Shown here: positions 46,663-56,640 of the stretch, piece after piece
How the letters are laid out: every line of letters starts with the position of its first letter
Position numbering within the stretch: position 1 is the stretch's first letter
Assembly: GCA_034670405.1 (NCBI GenBank)
Contig: JAXDDX010000087.1
Coordinates: 124,001 to 188,000 of the forward strand
Origin: Hoplostethus atlanticus
Lineage: Eukaryota; Chordata; Actinopteri; Trachichthyiformes; Trachichthyidae
Reading direction: 5' to 3'
Length of the DNA: 64,000 nucleotides
Translations under genes and position numbers: made by a program
Notes under the pieces: generated by a model
What the model was told of the DNA's origin: nothing
The model's database searches: none
What the model saw: the letters and a program-made list of their open reading frames with translations, nothing else

Positions 46663-48105
46663 CAGTGTTTCCCATTAATTACCTAGACTGTGGTGGCCCG
46701 CCATAGTCTAATTTGTCCCGCCACAGTTTCATAATGAACCGAAAATATTTTTACACTTCTCATAATAACATAAAAGATCTCTAACGTTGTGTTTTGCGCT
46801 GTTGCTTCAGCAAAGCATCTCTCACTCCCAGTCAGTCAGCCCCTCCCTCTCCTGCTGTACGCGCGCACGCTCACACACACACACACACACTGGAACATTC
46901 CTGGCTGCATCCGAGACACCAAGGCATTTTCAGGACACAACATTGTTTGAGGTAAGTAACGTTAACTAACGTTACAGTATCCACTGCAGTTATCCACAAG
47001 TCCAAACACAATTTTATCATTATCAATGTACGACAGCAAACAGATAACGTTACTGCAGAAGTTATCATTGATAATTAACGTCTAACGTTAGCTAAGTTAG
47101 GTAACATTAACATTAGCGTGCGTGCAGCCGCGGTATCTCTGTCTCTCACAAACACATTGACATGTGAATAGCCCCTCCTCTCCGAGGCTACATCCACACA
47201 CGGAGTTTTGAAACTAAAACAATCTCAGTCCACATAAGCGTTATAGCACCGTTTCAGAAATTATCTCCGTCCAAAAAACGCACATCACGTTACCGTTCAC
47301 CTACACTGGACATGCGCGTGCCGGTGTAAACAGGAAGCAGATTGTCTGCTCTGCTTAGTTGCAGAAAATACCGTTATGAAGAACAGCAATGGCGAAAAGT
47401 AAGAGCAGAGATGTCTTTGTTTGGATGGACGACGAAGTGGAACTGTTACTGAAAGTAACAAACGAGTATAAGGCGGTAAACGCGGCGGAGAATATAGATT
47501 GGGAGTCGTTGCAAAGCAAATACAGCGACATATTACCGCGGTACCAGGAGCACTATCTATCGCCAGGGAAGGATACGTCTGACTGATAAGACCCAATCAG
47601 AAAGCGGACGTGGCTTTCCCACAGCAGCCAGCTAGGGCAGAAGCAACAGGTGAGATTGACAGCAAATAGAGAGATGTAGAAGCAGGACAGAGAAGCCTCA
47701 TTTCTATTCTTCTGTGCCTGTATATATTTTGTTATGTGTTTGACACAACGTGAAGCAATGGAGCTGTATATATTGTTATTTGTCACAAAGTACTTGGCAA
47801 TTAAAATATTTACAGTGGAGCACCTTATATACAGTATTATTTAATAATTAATTTAAGTAAGTGTGTAGCAAGATGGAGAAATATTTACACAGTTGTAACG
47901 TTTCTGTAATGTAACAAAATTGTTTACAAGAGCACAAAGTTCTTCATACATCTAGCCTCTTAATTTTGCTCTCAAAGTGCACCAGATTGATGCATTTAAC
48001 TTTAAAATGTACAAAACTTTCTTCCGGGGGGGCATGCACCCGGACCCCCCTAGACGGTCTGAGGTCCACCCACCACAGTCTCACAAAATTCTGTGGGAAA
48101 CACTG
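46663..48105. mobile_element. CAGTG-ended DNA transposon nested in the L2 copy
   Basis: 1,443 bp with ends CAGTGTTTCCCA and TGGGAAACACTG (12 perfect bases). Imperfect pairing continues (actgtggtggcccgcc near the left, its reverse-like ccacccaccacagt near the right). A 5-bp AACTG lies on each side (46658-46662, 48106-48110), and removing the element and one copy rejoins the LINE exactly. CAGTG ends suggest hAT; 5-bp duplications fit the hAT5 subgroup rather than the common 8-bp type. It codes for a SANT/trihelix-like protein piece at 47389. Confidence 0.82.
47389..47586 (+). pseudogene. SANT/trihelix-like DNA-binding protein, N-terminal remnant
   Basis: The 65-residue frame starts MAKSKSRDVFVWMDDEVELL and continues VTNEYKAVNAAENIDWESLQ and SKYSDILPRY, then stops early. 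The W-x(n)-W pattern with acidic and hydrophobic spacing looks like a Myb/SANT or trihelix domain. Similar openings occur in many uncharacterised fish proteins that I associate with transposons. A family protein would be much longer, so this is truncated by mutation. A strong donor-like GAGGTAAGT lies upstream at about 46949-46957. Confidence 0.6.
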
Positions 48106-48191
48106 AACTGAGATGCTGATTGAAGAACCAGCTACAAATACACATTTGTTTGAGAATAGTGCTCTAAATGTTGATAGTTGTGTAATCTCCC

Positions 48192-48250
48192 AATTTTACC
48201 CCAAGGTTTTTAACGTATGGGCTATACGTTAAAAACCTTGGGGTAAAATT
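48192..48250. repeat. perfect 26-base inverted duplication inside the L2 copy
   Basis: Arms aattttaccccaaggttttt-aacgta (48192-48217) and its exact reverse complement (48225-48250) flank tgggcta. Only the right arm is native LINE sequence: the other copy at 2085-2120 has the right arm but not the left. Confidence 0.9.
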
Positions 48251-48660
48251 TGACCCTACCCTCTCATTTGAGTTGCATATTGCACTAAAACAGCATTTTA
48301 TCATCTTCACAATATTGCCAAGATTTTACCCATGCTAACAGAGGCAGACGCATACATTTTAGTACATGCCTTTGTATCATCGAGAATCGACTCGATTGCA
48401 ATGTCCTCTTTTCGGGCTTACCTACTGGGGGCACTAAAAAACTACAGCTGGTCCAGAGAGCTGCTGCCAGAATCCTGACCAAAACTATGAAATTCGACCA
48501 TATAACGCCCATCCTATCCTCATTACACTGGCTACCAATTCAGGCCAGGTGTGACTTAAATGTGCTTTTACTTACATATAAATCATTACATGGGATGGCA
48601 CCCTCAGATCACAAGACGCTGGCTACCTGTCTATCCCAGCAGTCAAAATTGATTTGATTG

Positions 48661-49194
48661 AAATGTGACATTGAGAAAACCACGACAGTCAATGGTGCTC
48701 AATGTTGCTTTTTCAACCTTAATCAAAACTGATGATTCTGATTAAATTGCAACATTGAATCAATGACACCCTGCTATCTGGGTACTGTTTCAGTCACAAG
48801 CATGGACGTAAATTAACATGTTACACTAAGAATAATCACATATTATTACGTGATGATACGAATGATACACCTCATCATACCGGCAAAGGAATTTATGAGT
48901 CCTTGAGATTAAGGTTCTTGTACTCTGGTTTATAACCCATTTACACCTGCTATTAAAATGAGAGGGAGACAGTTTAGTCCTGCATGTATAATCTAAAAAC
49001 TCTGTCTTGGAGAAAATGGTTTATAAATTAGATAAACTGGGGACTGGGTTTAGCTGAAAAACCTGTTTTTTCCCAGATGACAGTTTGTATATAACATCTG
49101 CTGCCAATTACAAAAAAATGGTAGATTTGTAGGTTTCGTGAAATCCGGTGGCTCTCTGCTGAATGGGTTTGCATGCAGGCTCAAGGTGGGTCAC
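48661..49194. other. ltbp1 intron, nothing recognised
   Basis: Ordinary intronic DNA between the L2 relic and the donor of the exon at 49195-49332. Confidence 0.5.
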
Positions 49195-49332
49195 CTGTGG
49201 GATTGGGATCACACTTGGCGGTCATCTGGTTGTACTCCTGGCCATCTGGACACATGCAGAGATAGGAACCCTTGAAGTTCTGACACTGGGCCTCACCACA
49301 CACACTGCTCAGCAACTCACACTCGTTCACAT
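49195..49332 (-). CDS. ltbp1: ltbp1 exon: calcium-binding EGF domain before the LAP-binding TB
   Basis: This 138-nt exon (acceptor ctcaacag, donor GGTGAC, phase 1-1) encodes DVNECELLSSVCGEAQC, closely matching the LTBP1 repeat that precedes the second TB domain. The hydroxylation motif CQNFKGSYLC is intact. After the last cysteine a short linker (DPNPTG) joins the TB domain. It follows a 12.2-kb intron and precedes a 7.7-kb intron; both are full of transposon fossils. Confidence 0.93.
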
Positions 49333-49607
49333 CTGTTGAGGAGGAAGAGGAGAACATGCTGGTAAGCCGCTAGCACTAACGTCATTAGCCTCTTAGGGTG
49401 ACCACATATTATGAGCGTCCTGGGCTGCATTTACTGATAAGTAGGGCATAGGTAGGCTCCATACGTCATCGCGAGTGTTGCAGGATGCAACGTAAGCATA
49501 TGTATTAGTGATGGGAAGACCGACTCTTTTAACTAACTCGATTCTTTCGAGCAGTCCAATAGAAGTGCATCGATTCTGAATCGATTCATTATGATTCACC
49601 AACAAAA

Positions 49608-49690
49608 ACATACCATCCCATGTGAGGTTTGAACCTACAATCCTCAGCATGAGAGTCTGATGCTCTACTAACTGAGCGATACTAGTAACA
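49608..49690 (-). pseudogene. tRNA-like module inside the hAT element
   Basis: On the minus strand: tatcgctcagttagtagagc (A-box-like), atcagactctcatgctgagg (anticodon-arm-like) and gtaggttcaaacctcac (B box GGTTCAAACC). The order and spacing match a tRNA, but the anticodon stem has a mismatch and the acceptor stem does not pair. I would not assign an amino acid. Confidence 0.6.
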
Positions 49691-49907
49691 GGATCATATG
49701 AGCGCCACCCCTTTCAAACCAGATGTCTAACCAACTGTAAAACACCAACTAAACCACAGGTTAATGACAATAATAATATTTATAGTATTTACACAGAATA
49801 TTGCTATTGATTTCATTTTATTTCGTGTGCTCTTGACTTTCTTTTTCTAATAGAGACAGTTTTGTTGACCAATGTTAAATGTTAAATGGCTTATAGTTTA
49901 CCCAATT

Positions 49908-50377
49908 ACCAGTTAATTTATTAAACAACATCTTAAACAACAAAAACTGTTGTCAATGTGTGCAGAATAGATCGCTACATTATTACATTGGCCTTTTTCA
50001 CGATCCAATATGGGTCCTTGATCCGGCGGGTACGCGGAAGTAGTCTCTCTCGTTCATCAGACATGAACCGCTCGGACATCTCGGACATCTGCTCTCTCGC
50101 TTCGCGAGATGTCCGATGTCCGAGAGACTCCGAGAAGTCCGATAGAGACTGAACGGTTCGCGAGCCGCTCAGTCTCTCTCGTTCGCGAGCCGCTCAGTCT
50201 CTCTCGTTCTCTACTTCCGCTTACCCGCCGGATCAAGGAGCCATATTGGATTATGAAAAAGGCCAATGTAATAATATAGTGATCTATTACATTCTATATA
50301 CATTGACAACAGTTTTTGTAATGTTTAAGATGTTGTTTGATAAATTAACTGATGATTGTTTAAATAAATTAACTGGT
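49908..50377. repeat. long palindrome within the hAT element
   Basis: Arms pair from accagttaattta (left end) / taaattaactggt (right end) through caacatcttaaac, aactgttgtcaatg and tattacattggcctttttc to gatccggcgggta, with the last about 70 bases the best matched. The centre is a run of ctctcgttcgcgag and gatgtccga words. It looks like a MITE that itself landed in the hAT. Confidence 0.8.
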
Positions 50378-51203
50378 GATTTTTTAAATACATTTGTTTT
50401 TTTCTGGCGCTGCTATAACCGCTGCTGAATCGATTCAGTCGTGTGTGCGAGTCGAATCAACTCACTCACTTAACTGATTCGGTTGTTTTGAACGATTCGT
50501 TCGCGAATCGGCCATCACTAATATGTATGGCGGCATATGAGTGACAAAATCCACGAGCGCAATTCAGATCACCGTGCGCATAACTCAAACAGCCGTGCAC
50601 ACATATTATTTTTGCGAGAGCTTTCACAGCACTCGCGTGCAGAATATATCTGCTTGTGCGAGCAATATTGTAGCCTGCGAGGAGAAATCCATGCTTTGAG
50701 CGCACACACAGAATCCAAAGGAGCATGCACAACTATCATTGCTCTCCTGCTTGCAAAACTTTCACCTGCTCGCTCGCGAGTGTTTTTTCTTTTTGGCAGT
50801 AAGTGGGCGGACCCAGTCACAATTGTATACCTAAATCTAATTGGTTACAGTGATTGGCCTTTTTGTATCGGCGCAAGTAAACAAGGAAGGAGAAACAATA
50901 AAGCTTTATGCTCTATGAAGTGGTTGATGGAAGAAAAAAAAGAGTGTTATGTCCACTTGATTACCTTGATACCTTGACCTCTGTCATGAAGTGGACTGGT
51001 AATGAAGCAGTGGTCTTTTTTATTTAATGACTTGTTTGATCGATTGATAGCGTGAAACGTATAAATGAATCGCGAGCGTCCATGCTTTTCTATCTCCATC
51101 AGATGAATGGCAAATGTCACTGTGATGTGTGTAATGTCAAATATCAACAAACTCGTCGCATCTGTTTACGTAAACGTCATCGATGACGTATCAGGGTCTT
51201 GAA

Positions 51204-51333
51204 GGGTTATCCCATTTCATAGGGGGAGATTTCAACCACTACCCCTTGTGACTCTGTTCCGAGGGCCAAGCCGAAGGGCGAGGGGCACTCGAAAACGAGG
51301 GGTAGGGGTGAAAATGAGAAATGGGATTCGGCC
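51204..51333. mobile_element. short MITE inside the long-TIR element
   Basis: Ends gggttatcccatttca and (reverse complement) ggccgaatcccatttctca are similar. The middle repeats aggggtag and gccgaagggcg, a pattern seen in fish Looper/Kolobok-type MITEs. The target duplication was not resolved. Confidence 0.5.
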
Positions 51334-52009
51334 TAAGTAGCCTTAATCAAATAAATACGTTGATGAATATATATACATGAATCATTACATACATACATGA
51401 ATCACAGCACTCTAATTCCAGTGTTCGTGCCCTTTGGCAATTTATTCACAATCAGTTGTGGGAAAGTGGCAGAAATATTACTGTATAACAGTTATGAATT
51501 ATGTTCATTCTTTAGGCTATTTGTTTATTTATTTAGTTTAGCTCTCCTTAAATTGACCGCTGCTGCAGCCAACACCCTTCAAAACGCGCAACTTTTACTT
51601 TGAAGGCGAGCTGTCGCTGGTTGCGAGAGGACTGAAGACGAGGACTGTAACCAATTAGATTTAGGGATACAATTGTGACTGGGTCCGCCCACTTACTGCC
51701 AAAAAGAAAAAACACTCGCGAGCAGGTGAAAGTTTTGCGAGCAGGAGAGCAATGATAGTTGTGCGCACTCCTTCGGATTCTGTGCGTGCGCTCAAAGCAT
51801 GGATTTCTCCTCGCAGGCTACAATAGTGCTGTGAAAGCGCTCGCAAAAATAATATGTGTGCGCGGCTGTTTGAGTTACGCGCACGGTGATCTGAATTGCG
51901 CTCGCGGATTTTGTCACTCATATGCCGCCATACATATGACAGACATCTTGGTTTCCACCTATTGTGATGTGATGTTTGGCATTTCACACATGGCCACAAT
52001 AAGGTAAAA

Positions 52010-53114
52010 ATACAACATCAGAATAAGGTGTGCAACACAAGATTCATCATAACCTAATAATACTATAATAATAATAATAATAATACCATAATAATAGCAT
52101 AGCAACATCAATAAGGCATGCAAAAACACACAAAATATAAGATGAAACTTGATGATGATGCCCATGGGGAAACTGTTTTGTTGCAGCACCCAATTATAAT
52201 AGGATTCAACCAGCAGAAGAACTTGCTGTATGATATGCCCATATAACAAAAAGAATATGAAATATGCGCAGTATGAAAAAAGTTATAAATATAGGAATAT
52301 ATGTTATAAATAACAAATGAGAGGAAAAAGCATAAAAAACACTATGCAATATTACAGTTTATATACAGAATGTGCAAAAATGTGCTCATATTCAAATGAA
52401 AGGGTCTACAGAAGGCCATACATATGTACAGAGTCTAGGTATGTAGACATGTATTGTAAAAAACTATACACCTTATTACATATATTAGATGTAGGGAACA
52501 TGTAGATTTGGATATGTGCAAAATAAAAATCAGTATGAATATGAAAGGACAATAAAGGTGCTCCATCTCAGCCTGGCGAGCACGGCTCTATATTCTCACC
52601 ACACGCTATCCAATAGTCCACAGCGCTGTGGTGTGGGCCAGTTTCTTAATGAGCCAGAAAGTGTTAAGGAGTCAGCAGGGATGGAGAGAGTGGGTGTGCT
52701 ACAAGAGGGGATCAGTAAAAGTGGGACCGCAGCCCCGGCCGAAATGTTACAATGGAAAAGACAGATTGTAGCCCTGTAAGAGGTATATACTGTATATACT
52801 TTAGGGTATTTCCAGTTGTGGAGAGTACAGCAAAGTAAGTCTGGAGCAGTAAGTCTGGATTTTTCACCTCCCTTCTTTTGGATTTTGTCCTCCATTTTGG
52901 CGTTATACACTCCATTTGGCCATACTCTAAATATCTGATGGCCTGGCCTGTGAAAATTATGTTTTCATATGTTGGAGCTAGGAAAAACTCTGTTAGAGAA
53001 TAGAGGCAGAATAATAGGAGAATTATTTGATACGGTAATACACATACTAATTCAAACATACAACATACAAACACATACATTTGTTTTATTTTACTATACT
53101 TAGGATCTTCCATT
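52010..53114. other. ltbp1 intron with a probable LINE tail
   Basis: 52150-52200 (gatgcccatggggaaactgttttgttgcagcaccc) resembles the minus-strand LINE tail family, with (aat)n at 52068-52083. The rest is not recognised. Confidence 0.35.
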
Positions 53115-53335
53115 GACCACATTCATTCCCTAACCCTTATCATAAACCTAATCCTAAACCTTATCCTAATTCTAATCCCTAAACCCAAATCCTAACCCTA
53201 AACTAACATTAACCCTTATCATAACCTAAACGTAATTACAATCAAATTGCAAATTTACCTTAACCTTACCCTAAATTCAACCTAATCCCAATTGTATTAT
53301 TAACCCTAAATCCAAGTCCTAATCCTAAACTAGCC
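53115..53335. repeat. degenerate telomere-like (CCTAAC) repeats
   Basis: Many variants of cctaaccctaa and cttatcctaat words occur, on a CCCTAA-rich strand throughout. They are directly followed by the GTCCTCACT-type repeat (53338-53445). They are too degenerate for a recent telomere insertion. Confidence 0.6.
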
Positions 53336-53337
53336 AT

Positions 53338-53445
53338 TTGATGAAGTGAGGACCAGCCAAATTGACCTCACTCCGCAAAAATGTCCTCACTCTGAAGGTC
53401 TAAAACTCAAACTGCTTCTACAAGTACAAGAACACACACACACGC
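53338..53445. repeat. GTCCTCACT-type dispersed repeat, second copy
   Basis: gaagtgaggaccagcc, tgacctcactcc, aatgtcctcactctgaagg and cttctacaagtacaagaacacacacacac mirror the copy at 23596-23780. Confidence 0.55.
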
Positions 53446-54559
53446 TATCACATGTATAATCTGTTTGTGTGCAATCTTTTTTTTTGTGTTTGTTCATTGA
53501 TAACATGATTGTAAATGTGGCTACTACACAACGGTACTCCCTTGCCGGTGGAGGCATGGTGACTGTATCATTGTGTGACTCGGAGCACAGATGGCCGTGG
53601 CATTCTCCCTGTCTAGTAATGGCCACTAAATTGGCTCATGGCATATATCTGTCATCACCGCTGCTATAAGTCAAAAGCCCCGCAACTGACCCCACCAGGT
53701 ATACATGAAACAGGAAAAGGATCGCTCGAAATTAATTCCACATTCAGATTCTCTTGCTCCCTTGACTTCTAAGCCCTTCCTCGTCCTCTCCCTCAATGTC
53801 TGCTCGCTCCCCAGAATCTATAATTCATCTGTGACATTAGAATGCATGGTTTTACTGGTTTCATCACGCTTGCAGGAGCCCTAATTAAACTATGGATCTA
53901 TTCTGCACAGCCCTGAATGGCCTTTGGGGTTTTCACTGCCATTGATGGGGTTCAATTTTTACCCAGGCACGGCAGCTGGCTAAATTGAGAAGAAAAGCCA
54001 TTCGAGTTTTATTTGACACACTCCCTTTTTGTCTGGCTTGGGAGGTGAAGGAGCTCCGACCAAAGGGGATTTTGGCCTGGGGCTTGATCCGGATTAGAGC
54101 TAAACACAAGGGAGAAAAGACTTTCACAGAATGCTTAAATCACCCTGACAGTCAAACCGTCCTTGTGACAGGAAACAGAAGCACAGATATTGTCTGATTC
54201 TCAGACCTAAACGTCAAAAACAGACAGCAGGGAAAAAACAATGATAGCTCTGTTTAATCTGGGAAATAGGAAACAGGGGCAGAGATAGAGACTGAGGGGA
54301 CTGGGCTGGGGTCTGTCTTTTTTCTTTTTCAACCATTATTTTTCCAGGAAAAGTCGACTGAGCACCATGCCCTTTTACAGCAACACCCTGCTTTACATTC
54401 GAACAGTAAGACTCATTCACACCTAGGAGCTGCCCAGTGCAACCACAGTCTTTTACTGTTGGCCATTGGGAGCTGCCCAGTGCAACCACAGCAGAGCTGA
54501 GCAGCTCCACTGTCGCAGTTGGGGGTTAAGTGCTTTGTACAAGAGCACCCTGACTGTAG
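53446..54559. other. ltbp1 intron, nothing recognised
   Basis: No exon or known repeat is supported. A direct repeat gggagctgcccagtgcaaccacag occurs near 54425 and 54470. Confidence 0.45.
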
Positions 54560-54781
54560 TTGGTGGCATAGTTGGCATAGTGATGGTGATGCTTGATTTG
54601 ATGCTTGATTTATGCCAGTGCACCTTAAGGATTACCTCACATGTTCAGAAAAAAACAGGGAGAGACTTATCGAGTAGGAGCAGCAAGTTGGCTAGCTCTG
54701 ATGGTGCAAACTTTTGATAGTCCTAATAAGCTAATAAATGAGTAAAAGGTTTTATATGCGTCTGTCTCACTCATCATGACA

Positions 54782-54799
54782 TGGTGTCAGAAGTAAGGG
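54782..54799 (+). promoter_or_regulatory. candidate tRNA-Leu primer-binding site
   Basis: tggtgtcagaagtaaggg matches the complement of a tRNA-Leu 3' end for at least 13 bases. It sits just after the presumed 5' LTR. Confidence 0.55.
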
Positions 54800-55776
54800 A
54801 CTAACCATTAGCTTCAACTGTGAATGAGAGAAGAATTCAAAATTCAACCAGTTCAGCAGTTTCTCACAACCAGCCTCGTGGCCGGTATGGAGGTAGCGTT
54901 TTTTCCGGTTTTCAAGTAGCAAATAATCTGGATAAAGAGACTGGGGAGGTGTAGGTGAATTTTCTACATTATGTGATGGGCATGGTTCCACAAACGCGTT
55001 CAAAAAGCGGAAAAGACTGCGGAAGCATTTGTGAGGAGCCTTCACGAGTTGGCCGAGCACTGTGAATTTGGAACTAAAGATGAACAAATGAAAGACCGGA
55101 TTGTCATAGGCATTATGGACAGTGGTGTTTCACAAAAACCACAGCCTGAGTCGGATTTGACACTTGAAAAGGCTATCCAAATAGCATGCCAGAGTGAACA
55201 AATGAAAAAGCAGAGTGCAGACAGCAATTCAACAGACTGTAAACGAGTGAGCGTAAGCAAGGTAATTGCTCACGTTGCATTTGCATGCATGTTAAAAGTG
55301 AAACCCTAACAAAAGATGCAGGAAGCGTATCAAAGTGGGACCGAAATAAGAGCGGAGTGCGAATGTGTGTTGACGACATCACTCCCAAGTTAGCAGGTGC
55401 ATTGAACAGGGCCATTTTAGAAAGACTGAGATACAGTACTTTGGGCACATCATTGGACAGGATGGCATTAAACATGATATCAGCAAAGTTAAAGATGAAA
55501 TGTGTGCCAAGTCCAAACAACATTGATTAGCTTGGCCAAGTGCTAGGACTCATTAACTATTTGGGCAGGTTCTTACCTGGCATGTCAACGACACTGCAGG
55601 CGAGAGCAGGCGCTATGCAAAGGTAAAAGCCATGTTAGTAGCAGCACCAGCGGTAGCATACTATGATGCCAGCAGACTGTGGTCAGCGCAGATGTGAGCA
55701 GAGAAGAAAAGGGGAAAAAAGATACACCCAGATAGAGGAGTGCCTGGCAGGAGTGTGGGCAAGCAAAAACTAGAGA

Positions 55777-55925
55777 GCTCCAGTAGTGCAATCGGTTAGC
55801 GCGTGGTACTTATATGACAGTACAATGTAGAGCAATGTCGAAGTTGTGAGTTCGAGCCTCACCTGGAGCAGTATTTACCAGAATTTCCCCCCGGGGACGA
55901 ATAAAGTATCTATCTAATCAATACA
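55777..55925 (+). mobile_element. SINE with a tRNA-Ile(UAU)-type head, inserted in the gypsy fossil
   Basis: 55777-55870 reads as tRNA-Ile with a TAT anticodon and an intron. Acceptor ends gctccag / ctggagc pair, the A box is tagtgcaatcggttagcg, ggtacttata holds the anticodon, about 20 intron bases follow, and the B box is gagttcgagcctc. The LINE-like tail gaatttccccccggggacgaataaagtatctatctaat follows, which marks a SINE rather than a plain tRNA gene. It splits the gypsy pol region. Confidence 0.7.
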
Positions 55926-56640
55926 TAGTACCTGGATAAAGCATCACTCAGGTGTCAGAGACTGCTTATGCACTTCAATGTGACAGCAGTGCATTTCCCA
56001 GGAAAGCAGTTGGTAGTGGCTGACGCCCTTAGAGTGGAAGACGCACCAGACACAGGACAATGTCAAAGCCTTGTGGAGGCTGTGGTGACAAGCAGGCCAA
56101 TCTCTACACACAGGCTAGAGGACATTAGGGTGGCAACGCAGAAGGATGCAGACTTTCAGATGGTCATCAGTTTCATGAGGAATGGCTGGCCCATATATAT
56201 ATGCCCTACTACCACAAGCCAGAAGGTTAACACTAGGTACCGCAAGAGCATGTTTGTGCGATGGGGAATTCCACAATCAGCCGAGTTCAAAGACTTCGGT
56301 CAAGAGATATGATTTCATCCATACTACCTCTAGTCCCCATTACCCACAGGCAAATTGGGCTGTTCAAACATCTAAGTGCAGATCCCCACCTTGCCCTGAT
56401 GTGCTATCAAGCCACCCCCATCTGCAACTGGAGCAAGCCCAGCACAGTTCATGGTTGGGCCGCAGATCAGGACAAGAGAAGCTGCAGCCTAAGCACTATG
56501 ACCAAGTGCAGCAGAAGGTGGGAAAAGCTAAGAAAGCTTACTGGTACTCCTACAACCAACGGCATTCAGTCTGATAGCACTGCCATCAGACCTCTTTGGA
56601 TAAAACAAACAATGTCCGTGCATTGGCATCAGCTGTCAAC

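Larger units (their letters stand above)
45010..48660 (+). mobile_element. L2-type LINE, long but degraded copy, split by a DNA transposon
   Basis: Parts occur in order. First is an ORF1 esterase-like end (VHVDTNDIRMRQSEVTKY, then DGLHPNGLGAALLSRNIDRC, 45050-45371). Next is a piece of the endonuclease (GGGV near 45908) and reverse transcriptase LLDLSAAFDTTDH (about 46283-46320), GVPQGSVLGPLLFSIY (46425-46473) and YANDTQIY, where the YADD catalytic motif is altered to YAND. The element resumes at 48106 and runs to about 48650. Frameshifts and internal deletions show it is inactive. Confidence 0.83.
49506..50520. mobile_element. non-autonomous hAT with TAGTGATGG ends
   Basis: 1,015 bp with terminal TAGTGATGG / CCATCACTA and subterminal gattc/gaatc-rich DNA (aacgattcgttcgcgaatcgg). 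An exact 8-bp duplication ATATGTAT flanks it (49498-49505, 50521-50528). It carries a tRNA-like module and a 470-base palindrome but no transposase. Confidence 0.9.
49497..51938. mobile_element. long-terminal-inverted-repeat element hosting a hAT and a MITE
   Basis: Left arm 49497-49505 plus 50529-50851, and right arm 51644-51938, are near-identical inverted repeats of about 295-330 bases. They start CATATGTATGGCGGCATATGAGTGAC and end at gtaatctaattggttacagt-type sequence. The left arm has about 30 extra bases. The arms are rich in gcg/cgc words. The middle (50852-51643) has no recognisable transposase. A hAT sits 9 bases inside the left end. The exact ends and target duplication could not be fixed. 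Confidence 0.8.
54560..56640 (+). mobile_element. Ty3/gypsy-type LTR retrotransposon fossil
   Basis: Left to right there is a probable 5' LTR end (AATAAA at 54734) and a primer-binding-like tggtgtcagaagt at 54782, complementary to the 3' end of tRNA-Leu. A gag piece follows (about 55025-55240, LHELAEHCEFGTKDEQMKDR), then reverse-transcriptase C-part fragments (about 55430-55760). A SINE insertion comes next, an RNase H/spacer piece (55968-56080, MHFNVTAVHFPGKQLVVADA) and integrase fragments (about 56250-56570). Multiple stops, frameshifts and large deletions show it is inactive. No envelope-like frame and no 3' LTR were found. Confidence 0.78.

Noticed and set aside
55777-55870. A functional tRNA-Ile(UAU) gene
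   Set aside because: The LINE-type tail, the position inside a gypsy fossil and stem mismatches favour a SINE; a single-copy tRNA gene is not excluded.
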